Assembly (NCBI RefSeq): GCF_001442755.1
Contig: NZ_CP006370.1
Coordinates: 247,484 to 311,483 of the forward strand
Reading direction: 5' to 3'
DNA: 64,000 bases
Origin: Aureimonas sp. AU20
GTDB lineage: Bacteria > Pseudomonadota > Alphaproteobacteria > Rhizobiales > Rhizobiaceae
Position 1 is the first letter of the stretch; every line of letters begins with the position of its first letter. The notes beneath the pieces are model-generated. The model was not told the origin of the DNA and searched no databases. It saw only the letters and a program-made list of their open reading frames with translations. Positions 42,318 through 50,520 of the stretch are shown in pieces. A program made the position numbers and the translations under genes.

Positions 42318-43745
42318 TCAGGCGGCGAGGCTTCCGGCGCCCTCCAACTCCAGCCGAATGCGCTGGTCGCTGACCGCCGCCACCAGCGCCTCGTCATGGC
42401 TGACGAGAAGGATCGCGCAGCCGTCTTCCGTCGCGGCCTCCACCAGCAGTTCGATCATCTCCTTCTGCGTCACGAGGTCGAGCCGCGAGCTCGGCTCGTC
42501 CGCCACCACAAGGGCCGGCTTCAGGAGGAGGACGCGAAGGAGCGAGAAGCGCTGGAGTTCGCCGCCCGAGACCTGCCCCGGGCGGCGGTCGAGGAGCGCG
42601 GGGTGAAGGCGCAGCCGCTCCATGAGGGCGGGCAGGCGCCCGGCGTCCAGCCGATGGAGGGCTACGAGGTCGGCCAGCGTGCGGCGCAGCGTCCGGCGCG
42701 GCGGAAAGGCGGCGACGGGGTCCTGATAGAGTTTCTGGAACGCCGCCGGGGCGAGGCCGGAGCGGCGCGCGACGCGGCCCGCATCGGGGCGCAGGAGCCC
42801 GAGCGCGACGTCGCCCAGCGTGGACTTGCCGCAGCCGCTGGGACCGGTCAGCCCGAGGATTTCGCCGGGTTGCAGCCGGAAGCTCTGCCCGGAGAAGAGA
42901 CGCAGCCCGCCGCGCGAGGCCGCGACGCTTTCGAAGGTCAGCACGGGCTCCGAACTTGCACCCGCCGCCGACGCGCGGGGGCGTCGGGGCCAGTTGCGCG
43001 GCTCGGCCGCCAGCAGCGTCCGGGTATAGGCATGGCTCGGGGCAGCGAGCACCGCCTCGGCCGGTCCCTGTTCCACGATCTCGCCGCGCAGCATGATGGC
43101 GACGTGGCCGCCGAGGCGCCGCGCCACCTCCAGATCGTGGGTGATGGTGAGGAGCGCGCCCCCGGCCTCCAGCCCCTTTTGCAGAAGCGCCACGACATCG
43201 CCGACGCGCGCGGCATCCAGCCCCTTGGTCGGCTCGTCGGCGACCACGATCGGCGCGCCGCCGGCCCGGGCCGCCGCGAAGGCGAGGCGCTGCGCCATGC
43301 CGCCCGAAAGCTGGAAGGGATAGCGGGCCAGCGCATCGCCAAGCCCGAGATCGGCGAGGTCGCGCCCCGCCGCGCCGTAGGCCTCGGCATCCTCGCGCCC
43401 GGCGACGAAACGGTGCGTTTCGGCCACCTGCGGCAGGGCGCGCATGGTGGGATCGAGGCTGAGCCAGGGCTCCTGCGGCAGCACGGTGATGCCGCGCCCC
43501 CAGAGCGCGCGGCGCGCCCCGGCGCTGGCGTCCTCCGCGAGATCGCCGATCCGCACCCGGCCCCCGGCCGAGAGCCCGTCCGGCAGGTTGCCGACCAGGG
43601 CCTGCGCCAGGAGGCTTTTGCCCGAGCCGGTTTCGCCGACGATCGTGAAGGGGCGCCCCGGTTCGAGCGTGAAGCTCGTCGGCAGGACGATGCGCTGCGA
43701 CCCGGCCTGGACCGTGACCGCGTCGGCTTGCAGAAAGGGGATCAT
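42318..43745 (-). CDS. Dpp/Nik-type ABC transporter double ATP-binding protein
   Basis: A 475-residue fusion of the two ATPases that are normally separate (DppD/DppF or NikD/NikE). First half: Walker A GETGSGKS (near 38), signature QLSGGMAQRLAF, Walker B IVVADEPTKGLD. Second half: Walker A GPSGCGKST (near 300), signature VSGGELQRFSLLRVLL, Walker B LVVADEPSSRLD. The start overlaps the DppC-like gene by four bases and it is the last gene of the operon. Confidence 0.92.
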   Translation of the reverse strand: MIPFLQADAVTVQAGSQRIVLPTSFTLEPGRPFTIVGETGSGKSLLAQALVGNLPDGLSAGGRVRIGDLAEDASAGARRALWGRGITVLPQEPWLSLDPTMRALPQVAETHRFVAGREDAEAYGAAGRDLADLGLGDALARYPFQLSGGMAQRLAFAAARAGGAPIVVADEPTKGLDAARVGDVVALLQKGLEAGGALLTITHDLEVARRLGGHVAIMLRGEIVEQGPAEAVLAAPSHAYTRTLLAAEPRNWPRRPRASAAGASSEPVLTFESVAASRGGLRLFSGQSFRLQPGEILGLTGPSGCGKSTLGDVALGLLRPDAGRVARRSGLAPAAFQKLYQDPVAAFPPRRTLRRTLADLVALHRLDAGRLPALMERLRLHPALLDRRPGQVSGGELQRFSLLRVLLLKPALVVADEPSSRLDLVTQKEMIELLVEAATEDGCAILLVSHDEALVAAVSDQRIRLELEGAGSLAA

Positions 43746-44560
43746 CTCGGGCGGTATCCTGCAACGAGGTTGAGGGCGAGAACGAGCAGGAACACGGCGA
43801 GGATCGGCTGCACCAGCACGAAGGGCGCCTCGGCGTAATAGGGCAGAAGCTCCGTCATCATCAGCCCGAGCTCGGCCGTGGGCGGCCGCAGGCCGACCGA
43901 GACGAAGCCGAGCGCGGCGACCGCCATGATCGCCGTCGCCGCGCCGAAGGCGCCGACCGTGAGCAGCACCGGGGCCAGCTCCGGCCAGAGATGGCGCCAG
44001 ACGATATAGGCCGGCCGGAAGCCGAGAAGGCGCGAGGCCTCCACCGCCGGCGAGGCGAGAATGGCGCGCGCGGAGGCCCGCGTGATGCGGAAATATTCGA
44101 TCCAGAGCACCAGCGAGATCGAGCCGTAGATGGCGAGAAACGAGCCCGGCACGACGGCGCTGACGAGCAGAACCAGAAGCAGGCCGGGCAGCGCCAGAAC
44201 CATGTCGGCGAGCGTCGAAAGGCCCCGGTCGGTCCAGCCGCCGCGCCAGGCGGCCAGGATGCCGAGAAGCGTGCCGGGGATCGCCGCCGTCACCACGCTG
44301 AGAAGCGCCAGCCCCAGCGACAGGCGCAGCGCCGAGCCCAGCCGGGCGAGCATGTCGCGGCCGAGATGATCGGTGCCGAGCGGATGGGCGGCGCTGGGGG
44401 CGGCGAGAATGGCGCCGTAGTCCTGCCGCGCCGGATCGACCGTGGCGAGGATCGGCGCCAGGGCGGCGAAGAGACCAAGGCCGAGAAGCAGCGCCGTACC
44501 CAGATGCGGCAGGCGGCGCGCCGGGGGCGGCTGGAGGGGGAGCGTGTCGGACAGGCTCAT
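43742..44560 (-). CDS. Dpp/Nik-type ABC transporter permease (DppC-like)
   Basis: A 272-residue inner-membrane permease with GTDHLGRDMLARLGSALRLSLG, the DppC/NikC entry motif, and five to six helices. EYFRITRASARAILASPAVEASRLLG is the EAA coupling loop. The start at 44560 overlaps the DppB-like stop by four bases. Confidence 0.92.
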   Translation of the reverse strand: MSLSDTLPLQPPPARRLPHLGTALLLGLGLFAALAPILATVDPARQDYGAILAAPSAAHPLGTDHLGRDMLARLGSALRLSLGLALLSVVTAAIPGTLLGILAAWRGGWTDRGLSTLADMVLALPGLLLVLLVSAVVPGSFLAIYGSISLVLWIEYFRITRASARAILASPAVEASRLLGFRPAYIVWRHLWPELAPVLLTVGAFGAATAIMAVAALGFVSVGLRPPTAELGLMMTELLPYYAEAPFVLVQPILAVFLLVLALNLVAGYRPR

Positions 44561-45495
44561 GCGGCGGCCCTCGCGCGCGGGTCGAGCCGGGCGTTGGCGA
44601 GATCGACCAAGGCGTTCAGACACACGAAGATCAGGCCCATGGCGAGCGCCGTGCCCTGCACCATCGGCACGTCGCGCTGGACGATGGCGTGAACCAGCGC
44701 ATGGCCGATGCCGGGCCAGGCGAAGAGCGTTTCCACAACGACGACGCCCTCGATCAGCATAACCAGCTGCACGCCGAGATAGGTCACCACCGGAACGGAC
44801 ACGTTGCGCAGCCCATGGCGCGGAAAGAGCTGCGCCTCCGGCAGGCCCTTCAGCCGGGCGAAGGCGTAGAAGGGCGCCGAGACGATCTCGGCCGTCGCAT
44901 CGCGCGCGACGCGCGAGGACACGGCCGCAAGCCCCAGCGCGAGCGTCGCGGCGGGCAGAACCAGGTTGGCCCAGCCGGCATGGCCGGCGGCGGGAAACCA
45001 GCCGAGCGACAGGGCGAAGACGAGAACCAGGATCAGGCCCAGCACGAAGGGCGGCAGCGCGCGCAGCACCACGGCCGAGACGAGCAGCGCGCGGTCCAGC
45101 GCGCCCCCCGCCCTTCGCCCCGCCATCATGCCGAGCGGCGGCCCGAGCAGGAGCGACAGGGCGACGGCGGCGAGCGCCAGGGTGAGCGAGGCGCCGAGCT
45201 GATGGCCGATCTCGGCAAGGACCGGCTCGCCTGAGACCAGCGAGCGGCCGAGATCGAGCGTCGCGATGTCCCACAGCCAGCGCGCGAAGGCGGACCAGAC
45301 GGGGCCTTCGAGCCCGAGTTCGGCGCGCACCGCGGCGGCGTTCTCGGCCGAGACGAAGTCGTAGCCATAGCGCCCGGCGGCGATGCGATAGGCCATGTCG
45401 CCGGGCAGGAGGCGCATGAGGGCGAAGGTCAAGGCGCCGACGGCGAGCGCCACGAACAGGGCCTGGAGAAGCCTTTGGCCGAGGCGCGCGATCAT
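44557..45495 (-). CDS. Dpp/Nik-type ABC transporter permease (DppB-like)
   Basis: A 312-residue inner-membrane permease: first helix QRLLQALFVALAVGALTFALMRLLPGD, then a periplasmic segment and the BPD_transp_1 core with VSSRVARDATAEIVSAPFYAFARLKGL as coupling loop. Start 45495 overlaps the binding-protein stop by four bases. Confidence 0.92.
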   Translation of the reverse strand: MIARLGQRLLQALFVALAVGALTFALMRLLPGDMAYRIAAGRYGYDFVSAENAAAVRAELGLEGPVWSAFARWLWDIATLDLGRSLVSGEPVLAEIGHQLGASLTLALAAVALSLLLGPPLGMMAGRRAGGALDRALLVSAVVLRALPPFVLGLILVLVFALSLGWFPAAGHAGWANLVLPAATLALGLAAVSSRVARDATAEIVSAPFYAFARLKGLPEAQLFPRHGLRNVSVPVVTYLGVQLVMLIEGVVVVETLFAWPGIGHALVHAIVQRDVPMVQGTALAMGLIFVCLNALVDLANARLDPRARAAA

Positions 45496-47030
45496 GGCTT
45501 CCACGCCATCTTGGACAGGCCGAAGGAGCGCTCGAACGGGTCGATCGCCGCACCTTCCACGGCCTTGGTCACGGCGGCGGTCTGCTCGTACCAGACCACC
45601 GGGACCACCGGCAGGTCGCGCTGCAGGATGGCGGCGATCTCGCGGCGCAGGCGCGTCTGCTCGGCCGGGTCGGTGCTGGCGAGCAGCGCCTTCGTGGCGG
45701 CGTGGAAGGCCGGGTCGTTCCAGTTCATCGAGCCCCAGTCCGAGCCGCCGTCGCGAAAATCGCCGAGCAGCGTGACGAAGGGATCGGGCACCAGAGAATA
45801 GTTGCGCGCGGCCAGCGCCAGTTGCAGCGTTCCGTCCTGATGACCGGCGGGGATGGAGGAGGAGTTCGTCACCGACACTTCGACGTCGAGCCCGACCTGG
45901 CGGAACTGGTCCTGAAGGGCTGTCGCGATCAGCGGCAGTTCCGGCCGGTCGGCATAGGTGAGAAGCTTGAGGCGCAGCGGCTTGCCGTCCTTCGCCAGGA
46001 TGCCGTCCGCGCCCGGCGCCCAGCCGAGCGCTTCGAACCGTGCCCTGGCGCGCTCGGGGTCGGTGGCGAGCGGGGCGAGGTCGGGATCGTGCCAGGCCTC
46101 GACGCTTGGCGGAAAGAGCTGCGTCGCCCCGGTGCCAGGCGCGCGCAGGAGCGCGCTCGCCAGCCCGGCGCGCTGGATGGATTCGCTGAGCGCGAGGCGC
46201 CCTTCCGCCGTGTCGAAGGGCGGCAGGCCCGCATTGAGCTTGATCTGCATGACGCGCGGCAGCGGCACCTTCATCACCTCCACCGCGCCATTGGCTTTCA
46301 GGCGCGCGATGGAGGGCGGGTCGAGCTGGAAGGCGAGGTCCGCGTCGCCGCTTTCCGCCATCAGCGTGCGCGTTTCGCCCCGGCCCGCCGCGAGATAGGT
46401 CGCCTGACGGATCGCCGGCTTGCCGCCCCAATAGGCGTCGAAGGCCTCAACCGCCATGCGCTGCGGCGCTTCGAGCCGCGTCAGGCGATAGGGGCCGGTG
46501 CCCAAGACCTTCGTCGCCGTGCCGTCCGGCCCGTAGGAGGCGGGCGCGAGGATGATGGTCGAGGCGTGGGCGAGCAGCGCGGCGAGCGGCGCGAAGGGCT
46601 CCGCGAGGCGGATCACCACCGAATTGCCCTCCGCCGCCACGCTCTCGATCCGCGCGCGCTCCAGAACGCCGGGCTTGGCGCGCGCGAAGCGCAAGGCGGC
46701 GGCCGCGTTCTCGGCGGTGAGAGCCGTTCCGTCGTGGAAGCGCACGCCCTCGCGGATCGGCAGGGTCCAGACCAGCCCGTCCGCCGAAACGCTCCAGCTC
46801 GTGGCCAGGCCCGGCTGCGGGCGCCCCTCGCGGTCCACGTCCAGCAGCGTTTCCCCGACCTGCATGCGCTGGAACAGGAAGCCCGAAAGCGAAGGATCGG
46901 GGCCGCCGATCTCGAACGGGGCGACGATGTCGAAGCTGCCGCCGGGCGCGGCCAAAGCCGGCCAGGGCGCGAGGAGCGAGACGGCGAGCGCGAGCGGACG
47001 CAGCGCGCCGACGAGGGTGCGAGGGGGCAT
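45492..47030 (-). CDS. family 5 solute-binding protein (Dpp/Nik/metallophore type)
   Basis: A 512-residue periplasmic binding protein with a signal peptide (hydrophobic LRPLALAVSLLAPWPALAAPG). SBP_bac_5 features include LATSWSVSADGLVWTLPIREGVRFHDGTALTAEN. Length matches NikA/DppA. It heads a complete importer (binding protein, two permeases, fused ATPase) that lies downstream of a Zur-like palindrome and a small ORF. This raises the possibility of a nickel, zinc or metallophore-complex importer of the NikA/CntA group, but peptides or opines remain possible. ATG 47030 is chosen for the signal peptide. Confidence 0.9.
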   Translation of the reverse strand: MPPRTLVGALRPLALAVSLLAPWPALAAPGGSFDIVAPFEIGGPDPSLSGFLFQRMQVGETLLDVDREGRPQPGLATSWSVSADGLVWTLPIREGVRFHDGTALTAENAAAALRFARAKPGVLERARIESVAAEGNSVVIRLAEPFAPLAALLAHASTIILAPASYGPDGTATKVLGTGPYRLTRLEAPQRMAVEAFDAYWGGKPAIRQATYLAAGRGETRTLMAESGDADLAFQLDPPSIARLKANGAVEVMKVPLPRVMQIKLNAGLPPFDTAEGRLALSESIQRAGLASALLRAPGTGATQLFPPSVEAWHDPDLAPLATDPERARARFEALGWAPGADGILAKDGKPLRLKLLTYADRPELPLIATALQDQFRQVGLDVEVSVTNSSSIPAGHQDGTLQLALAARNYSLVPDPFVTLLGDFRDGGSDWGSMNWNDPAFHAATKALLASTDPAEQTRLRREIAAILQRDLPVVPVVWYEQTAAVTKAVEGAAIDPFERSFGLSKMAWKP

Positions 47031-47064
47031 GGTGTCTCTCGAAAACGTGACGGGAAAGGAGCGA

Positions 47065-47268
47065 TCAGCCGGCGTAGGGCGAGCGGCCGATCGGCAGGTG
47101 GAACCGCCGGGCCGGCTGGGCACTTGGCTGAAGATCGATGACGGAGGCCGCCCAGCGCCGCCGCGTGGACCCGCGCCGGGTGCCATGTTCGAAGGCGGCG
47201 CGTTCGATCGGATCGACGAGGTTTGCGCCGGCAAGGCGGGCGCGAAAAGGGGCGGGCGGGCGATTCAT
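47065..47268 (-). CDS. small hypothetical protein at head of transport operon
   Basis: A 67-residue basic ORF (MNRPPAPFRARLAGANLVDP...) with GGAG eight bases before the ATG. It begins 31 bp downstream of the Zur-like palindrome and ends 34 bp before the binding-protein start, so it would be the first gene of the importer operon. No membrane segment or Cys/His cluster. I recognise no family. It could be a leader peptide, a small transporter accessory or simply non-coding leader. Confidence 0.4.
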   Translation of the reverse strand: MNRPPAPFRARLAGANLVDPIERAAFEHGTRRGSTRRRWAASVIDLQPSAQPARRFHLPIGRSPYAG

Positions 47269-47299
47269 GCGAAGGGCTCCGTCTCAGGACGGATCGACC

Positions 47300-47319
47300 T
47301 GTAATGTTATTTTATTACA
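47300..47319. promoter_or_regulatory. Zur-like palindrome upstream of Dpp/Nik-type importer operon
   Basis: TGTAATGTTATTTTATTACA has perfect 6-bp arms (TGTAAT/ATTACA) in a locally AT-rich patch. It resembles alphaproteobacterial Zur sites of the GTAATGTTATAACATTAC type in its left half and outer arms, while the inner right half deviates. It lies where the promoter of the leftward operon should be. Metal control of that importer is therefore plausible but inferred from this motif only. Confidence 0.45.
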
Positions 47320-47605
47320 ATGGCAACCAGACGAATGGGTGCCCTCCCCTGCCCTCGCCCCGAACTCTCCGTCTCACCGGCGATCCAGCCTGCGCCAGGC
47401 CGCGACCTCCGGCGACGGCTCGACGCCGAGATCGCGGGCGAGCGGCCGGGGCGCGCGGGCGATGCGGCCGCGGCGGCACCATTGAACGAACCGATGAAAC
47501 AGCCTGTCGCCCTTCGCCCCGTGGCCGACGCCTTCGTTGCCTGGCTGCGGGAGGAAGCGAAGACGCCGGACGGGTCGGCCTGACAAGGGCTCGGGCGAGA
47601 CCCGC

Positions 47606-49573
47606 CTACCCCGCCGCGACCTCGCGCCGTTCGCCTTCGAGGAATTCATGAACCCGGTCCGCGCTCATGGGCGCGGCGTAGAGATCGCCCTGGACGAGAA
47701 CCGGCTTCGCGCTTCGCAGCCTGTCGAACTGCTCGCGCGTTTCCAGCCCGTCCACGATGCAGCGGATGGAGAGTTCGCTCGCGAGCGCCGCGATGGAGCG
47801 GATGATGGGGGCGTTGGCAGCGGAATGGGCGAGATCGCGCGCGAGGCTCGGGTCCAGCTTGATCGCGGTGACGCCGAAGGATTTGAAAAGGTGGACGCTC
47901 AACTGGGCGACGCCGACCTGCTTCAGCGCGACATGCGCGCCGGTCGCCTGGAGATGCTGAAGATGGCTCGCGGCCCGCTCGGTGTCCTTCAGAAGATCGC
48001 TCTCCGCGATCTCGAAGGTGACGCGGCCGGGCGAAACGCCGCTGCGGGCGAGAATCGAGGTGAGGATCAGGACCCGCTCCAGAGCCACGACATCGTGCCG
48101 CGACAGGCTGAAGGAGAGGCCGATGTCGCTCGGCCAAGTGCGCGCCGCCGCGAGCGCCTTTTGGAGAAGAATCGGCGTTAGGCGAGTGACGAGGCCGGTC
48201 TGCTCGGCCACGAGCAGGAAACGGCTCGGCTCCACCGGTCCCAGCGTCTCGCTCGTCCAGCGCGGCAGGGCTTCCCAGAACAGGGTGCGACGCAGGAACG
48301 GGTCGAGCACCGGCTGGAACTCGACATGGAGTTCCTCCTCCAGACGACCCGCGCGCAGCGCGCGCTCCACGACGGCCGAGGCCTCCACGATGCGGCGATG
48401 CCTTTCCTCGAAGACCACGGTCATGCCCCGCCCGCCGCGCTTGGCCTCGTAGAGGACATAGTCGGCCCGGTCGTAGAGCTCGGTCTCGCTTTCCGCCGTC
48501 TTGGGGAAGCTCGCGAAGCCGACCGAACATCCCAGCACGATGTTCAAGCCCCCGATCTGCAGCGGCTGGCTCACCGAGGTGATGACCTCGTCGCCGATCG
48601 AGCGCAGAACGTCGTCGTCGTCCGTGTCGAAGACGATGAAGGCGAATTCGTCGCCCCCGAGGCGAAACACTTCGCCATGCGCGGCCATGTTCTGCCGCAG
48701 CCGCTCGGCCATCGCGGTCAGAAGCCGATCGCCCACCAGGTGGCCGTGAGTGTCGTTGACGCCCTTGAACCCGTCGAGATCGATGATGCCGAAGGACAGG
48801 CCGCGCCCCGTTCGGCGCGCCTCCGCCAGGGCCTTCTCAAGCTGATGGAAACAGCTGCGCCGATTGCCGATCTCGGTCAGCATGTCGGTGTTGGCGATCC
48901 GCAGGGTTTCTTCTTGGAGGGCCTGAATCCGCTCGCTTTTCTGCGCGAGCGAATGCCGCGAGAGCACCAGTTGTCGGAAATCCACGTAATGCTGATGGGC
49001 GATATAGGCGAGGCCCGACAGGCCGCCCACCGTCAGAATGACGAAGCCGCCCATATAGGTGCCCGCGCCCAGGATCGAGTCGGCCAGCACGCCGGTGAGG
49101 ATCAGGCCCGCCACACACATGATCGCGGCCACGATCGAGGCGACGCGCAGATGGAACAGCCCGAACAGGATGAAGACGAGTTCCCCGCCCATGCACAGGA
49201 CGAGAACCACGATGGAGGTGGGCGTTCCCCAGAGGGACAGCCAGACCTGCCACGTCACGAAAGCGCCGACGCAGAAGACGACCTCGATGCTCAAGATGCG
49301 CAGCGCCCGCGCGCATTCCGCCGTGGAAGGAACGGGATCGGTTCGCCCCCGCCACATGAGCAGCCAGAGCGCGGCTTTCGGAACGAGAAAGATCGGAAAC
49401 AGGCCCCAAGCCCACCAGGGCGCGAGCGGGATGTGGACGATCGAGACCGCGGCCAGAACCGCGCACAGGGCGACGTAAAGCGCCTTCCAGCCCTTGGCGA
49501 TCGAGGCGAAGCGCGCCTGTTCGAAGGAGTAGGCCTGGAAGTCGTCCTGTGTCGTCATGCCAGCCTGCCGCAT
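47606..49573 (-). CDS. membrane GGDEF protein with degenerate EAL domain
   Basis: A 655-residue protein. About six membrane helices occupy residues 28-205, a short coiled coil follows, then a GGDEF domain (about 225-385) with intact RLGGDEF (near 305), implying diguanylate cyclase activity. No RxxD inhibitory site is visible before it. The EAL domain (about 395-645) keeps EAL in WEALPRW, but the metal-binding DDFG motif is replaced by KQVGVA (near 549), the NLS motif by SFSLS, and the AEGVE motif by VDGLE. Phosphodiesterase activity is therefore unlikely; the domain may bind c-di-GMP or a partner. ATG 49573 or ATG 49558 could start it; neither has a strong ribosome site. Confidence 0.9.
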   Translation of the reverse strand: MRQAGMTTQDDFQAYSFEQARFASIAKGWKALYVALCAVLAAVSIVHIPLAPWWAWGLFPIFLVPKAALWLLMWRGRTDPVPSTAECARALRILSIEVVFCVGAFVTWQVWLSLWGTPTSIVVLVLCMGGELVFILFGLFHLRVASIVAAIMCVAGLILTGVLADSILGAGTYMGGFVILTVGGLSGLAYIAHQHYVDFRQLVLSRHSLAQKSERIQALQEETLRIANTDMLTEIGNRRSCFHQLEKALAEARRTGRGLSFGIIDLDGFKGVNDTHGHLVGDRLLTAMAERLRQNMAAHGEVFRLGGDEFAFIVFDTDDDDVLRSIGDEVITSVSQPLQIGGLNIVLGCSVGFASFPKTAESETELYDRADYVLYEAKRGGRGMTVVFEERHRRIVEASAVVERALRAGRLEEELHVEFQPVLDPFLRRTLFWEALPRWTSETLGPVEPSRFLLVAEQTGLVTRLTPILLQKALAAARTWPSDIGLSFSLSRHDVVALERVLILTSILARSGVSPGRVTFEIAESDLLKDTERAASHLQHLQATGAHVALKQVGVAQLSVHLFKSFGVTAIKLDPSLARDLAHSAANAPIIRSIAALASELSIRCIVDGLETREQFDRLRSAKPVLVQGDLYAAPMSADRVHEFLEGERREVAAG

Positions 49574-50018
49574 CTGTTTCCGTAACGACCCTATGACGAG
49601 GAGTTTCTAACGAACTTTCTCGACTGTCTTTTGATTTTGAGATTATTCTCGATGGCTCTATGCGTTGCTTACGTATCAGCAAAACCTCGGGTCATGCGCA
49701 TAGTTGAAGCATGTGAACCGGAGTCGCCAGAGCGCCACGAGACCGCCGCGACATGGGAACGCCGCCCGTCGCCGACCATGAGGACCGTCGCTTGTATTGA
49801 CCTGGCATCGCCCCAATCGAGCGTTCCATTCCGCGAGTATCGGGACGGTGGAAGGGCGGATACGCCCTGAGCCGGGCTGCGGCCGCGATGGTCGAATCCC
49901 GCACTGCATTGGGTTAGAGCTTCGGGAAAATCGATCTTTGCGAACCTGTGATGTTTCCATTTGCTTGGCGGGCCTGTAGATCGCTCCTCATTGGCCGCGC
50001 ATAACAGGAGGATGCTTC
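49574..50018. other. intergenic region upstream of mucR, promoter region
   Basis: 445 bp between the divergently oriented GGDEF and mucR genes. The left 120 bp are AT-rich and include the near-palindrome GAGATTATTCTC. MucR proteins bind AT-rich DNA and often repress their own gene, so an autoregulatory site is plausible here. I see no protein-like frame and no clear RNA gene. Confidence 0.45.
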
Positions 50019-50432
50019 ATGGCACGGAACGAACAGGACGAGGTGCTCGAGCAGACCGCCGAGATCGTCTCCGCCTATGTCAGCGGCAACCACGTGCCGC
50101 GCGACGAGCTCGTGAAGCTCATCGGCGCGGTGTACCAGTCCCTGAAGGGCGTCGACGCCGCCCCGGCCGAAGCGGCCCCGGCCGAGCAGCCGCTCGTGCC
50201 GGCGGTGCCGATCCGCAAGTCGGTGACGCCCGACCACATCATCTGCCTGGAGGACGGCAAGGCCTTCAAGTCTCTGCGCCGCCACCTGCAGACGAAGTTC
50301 GGTCTGACGCCGGAGGAATATCGCGCCAAGTGGGGCCTGCCCAGCGACTATCCCATGGTCGCGGCGAACTACGCCGCCAAGCGCTCGGAACTTGCCAAGT
50401 CGATCGGTCTGGGCCGCAAGGCCGAGGTCTGA
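50019..50432 (+). CDS. mucR: MucR/Ros family transcriptional regulator
   Basis: A 137-residue zinc-finger-type regulator. The C-terminal Ros/MucR domain reads KSVTPDHIICLEDGKAFKSLRRHLQTKFGLTPEEYRAKWGLPSDYPMVAANYAAKRSELAK, near-identical in pattern to rhizobial and Brucella MucR, with the Cys-Asp-His-His zinc ligands of that group. MucR controls exopolysaccharide, motility and cell-cycle genes. ATG 50019 has an ACAGGAGG ribosome site. A strong terminator follows directly. Confidence 0.96.
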   Translation: MARNEQDEVLEQTAEIVSAYVSGNHVPRDELVKLIGAVYQSLKGVDAAPAEAAPAEQPLVPAVPIRKSVTPDHIICLEDGKAFKSLRRHLQTKFGLTPEEYRAKWGLPSDYPMVAANYAAKRSELAKSIGLGRKAEV

Positions 50433-50438
50433 GACGGC

Positions 50439-50468
50439 GGGAAACCCGGGCCGCCGGGTTTCCCTTTT
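50439..50468 (+). terminator. intrinsic terminator after mucR
   Basis: GGGAAACCCGG (50439-50449), loop GCCG, then CCGGGTTTCCC (50454-50464) and TTTT: an 11-bp perfect stem with U-run just after the mucR stop. Confidence 0.9.
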
Positions 50469-50520
50469 CCAAGGCCCGGGGCGCCTGTCGCGCCCCGTTG
50501 CCCGAAGCCCGGCCTGACCC

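Noticed and set aside
47320..47583. 87-codon frame on the plus strand directly after the Zur-like box
   Set aside because: The C-terminal PVADAFVAWLREEAK looks slightly like the end of a LysR-type regulator, but the rest is Pro/Ala/Arg-rich, no ribosome site is visible and the ATG abuts the palindrome. Too weak to annotate.
49631..49870. 79-codon frame in the mucR upstream region
   Set aside because: No ribosome site, no family resemblance, and it lies in a region better explained as promoter DNA.
50478..50496. GGGGCGC/GCGCCCC hairpin after mucR as terminator of the chemoreceptor gene
   Set aside because: Short 7-bp stem without a U-run on either strand; common in such GC-rich DNA.
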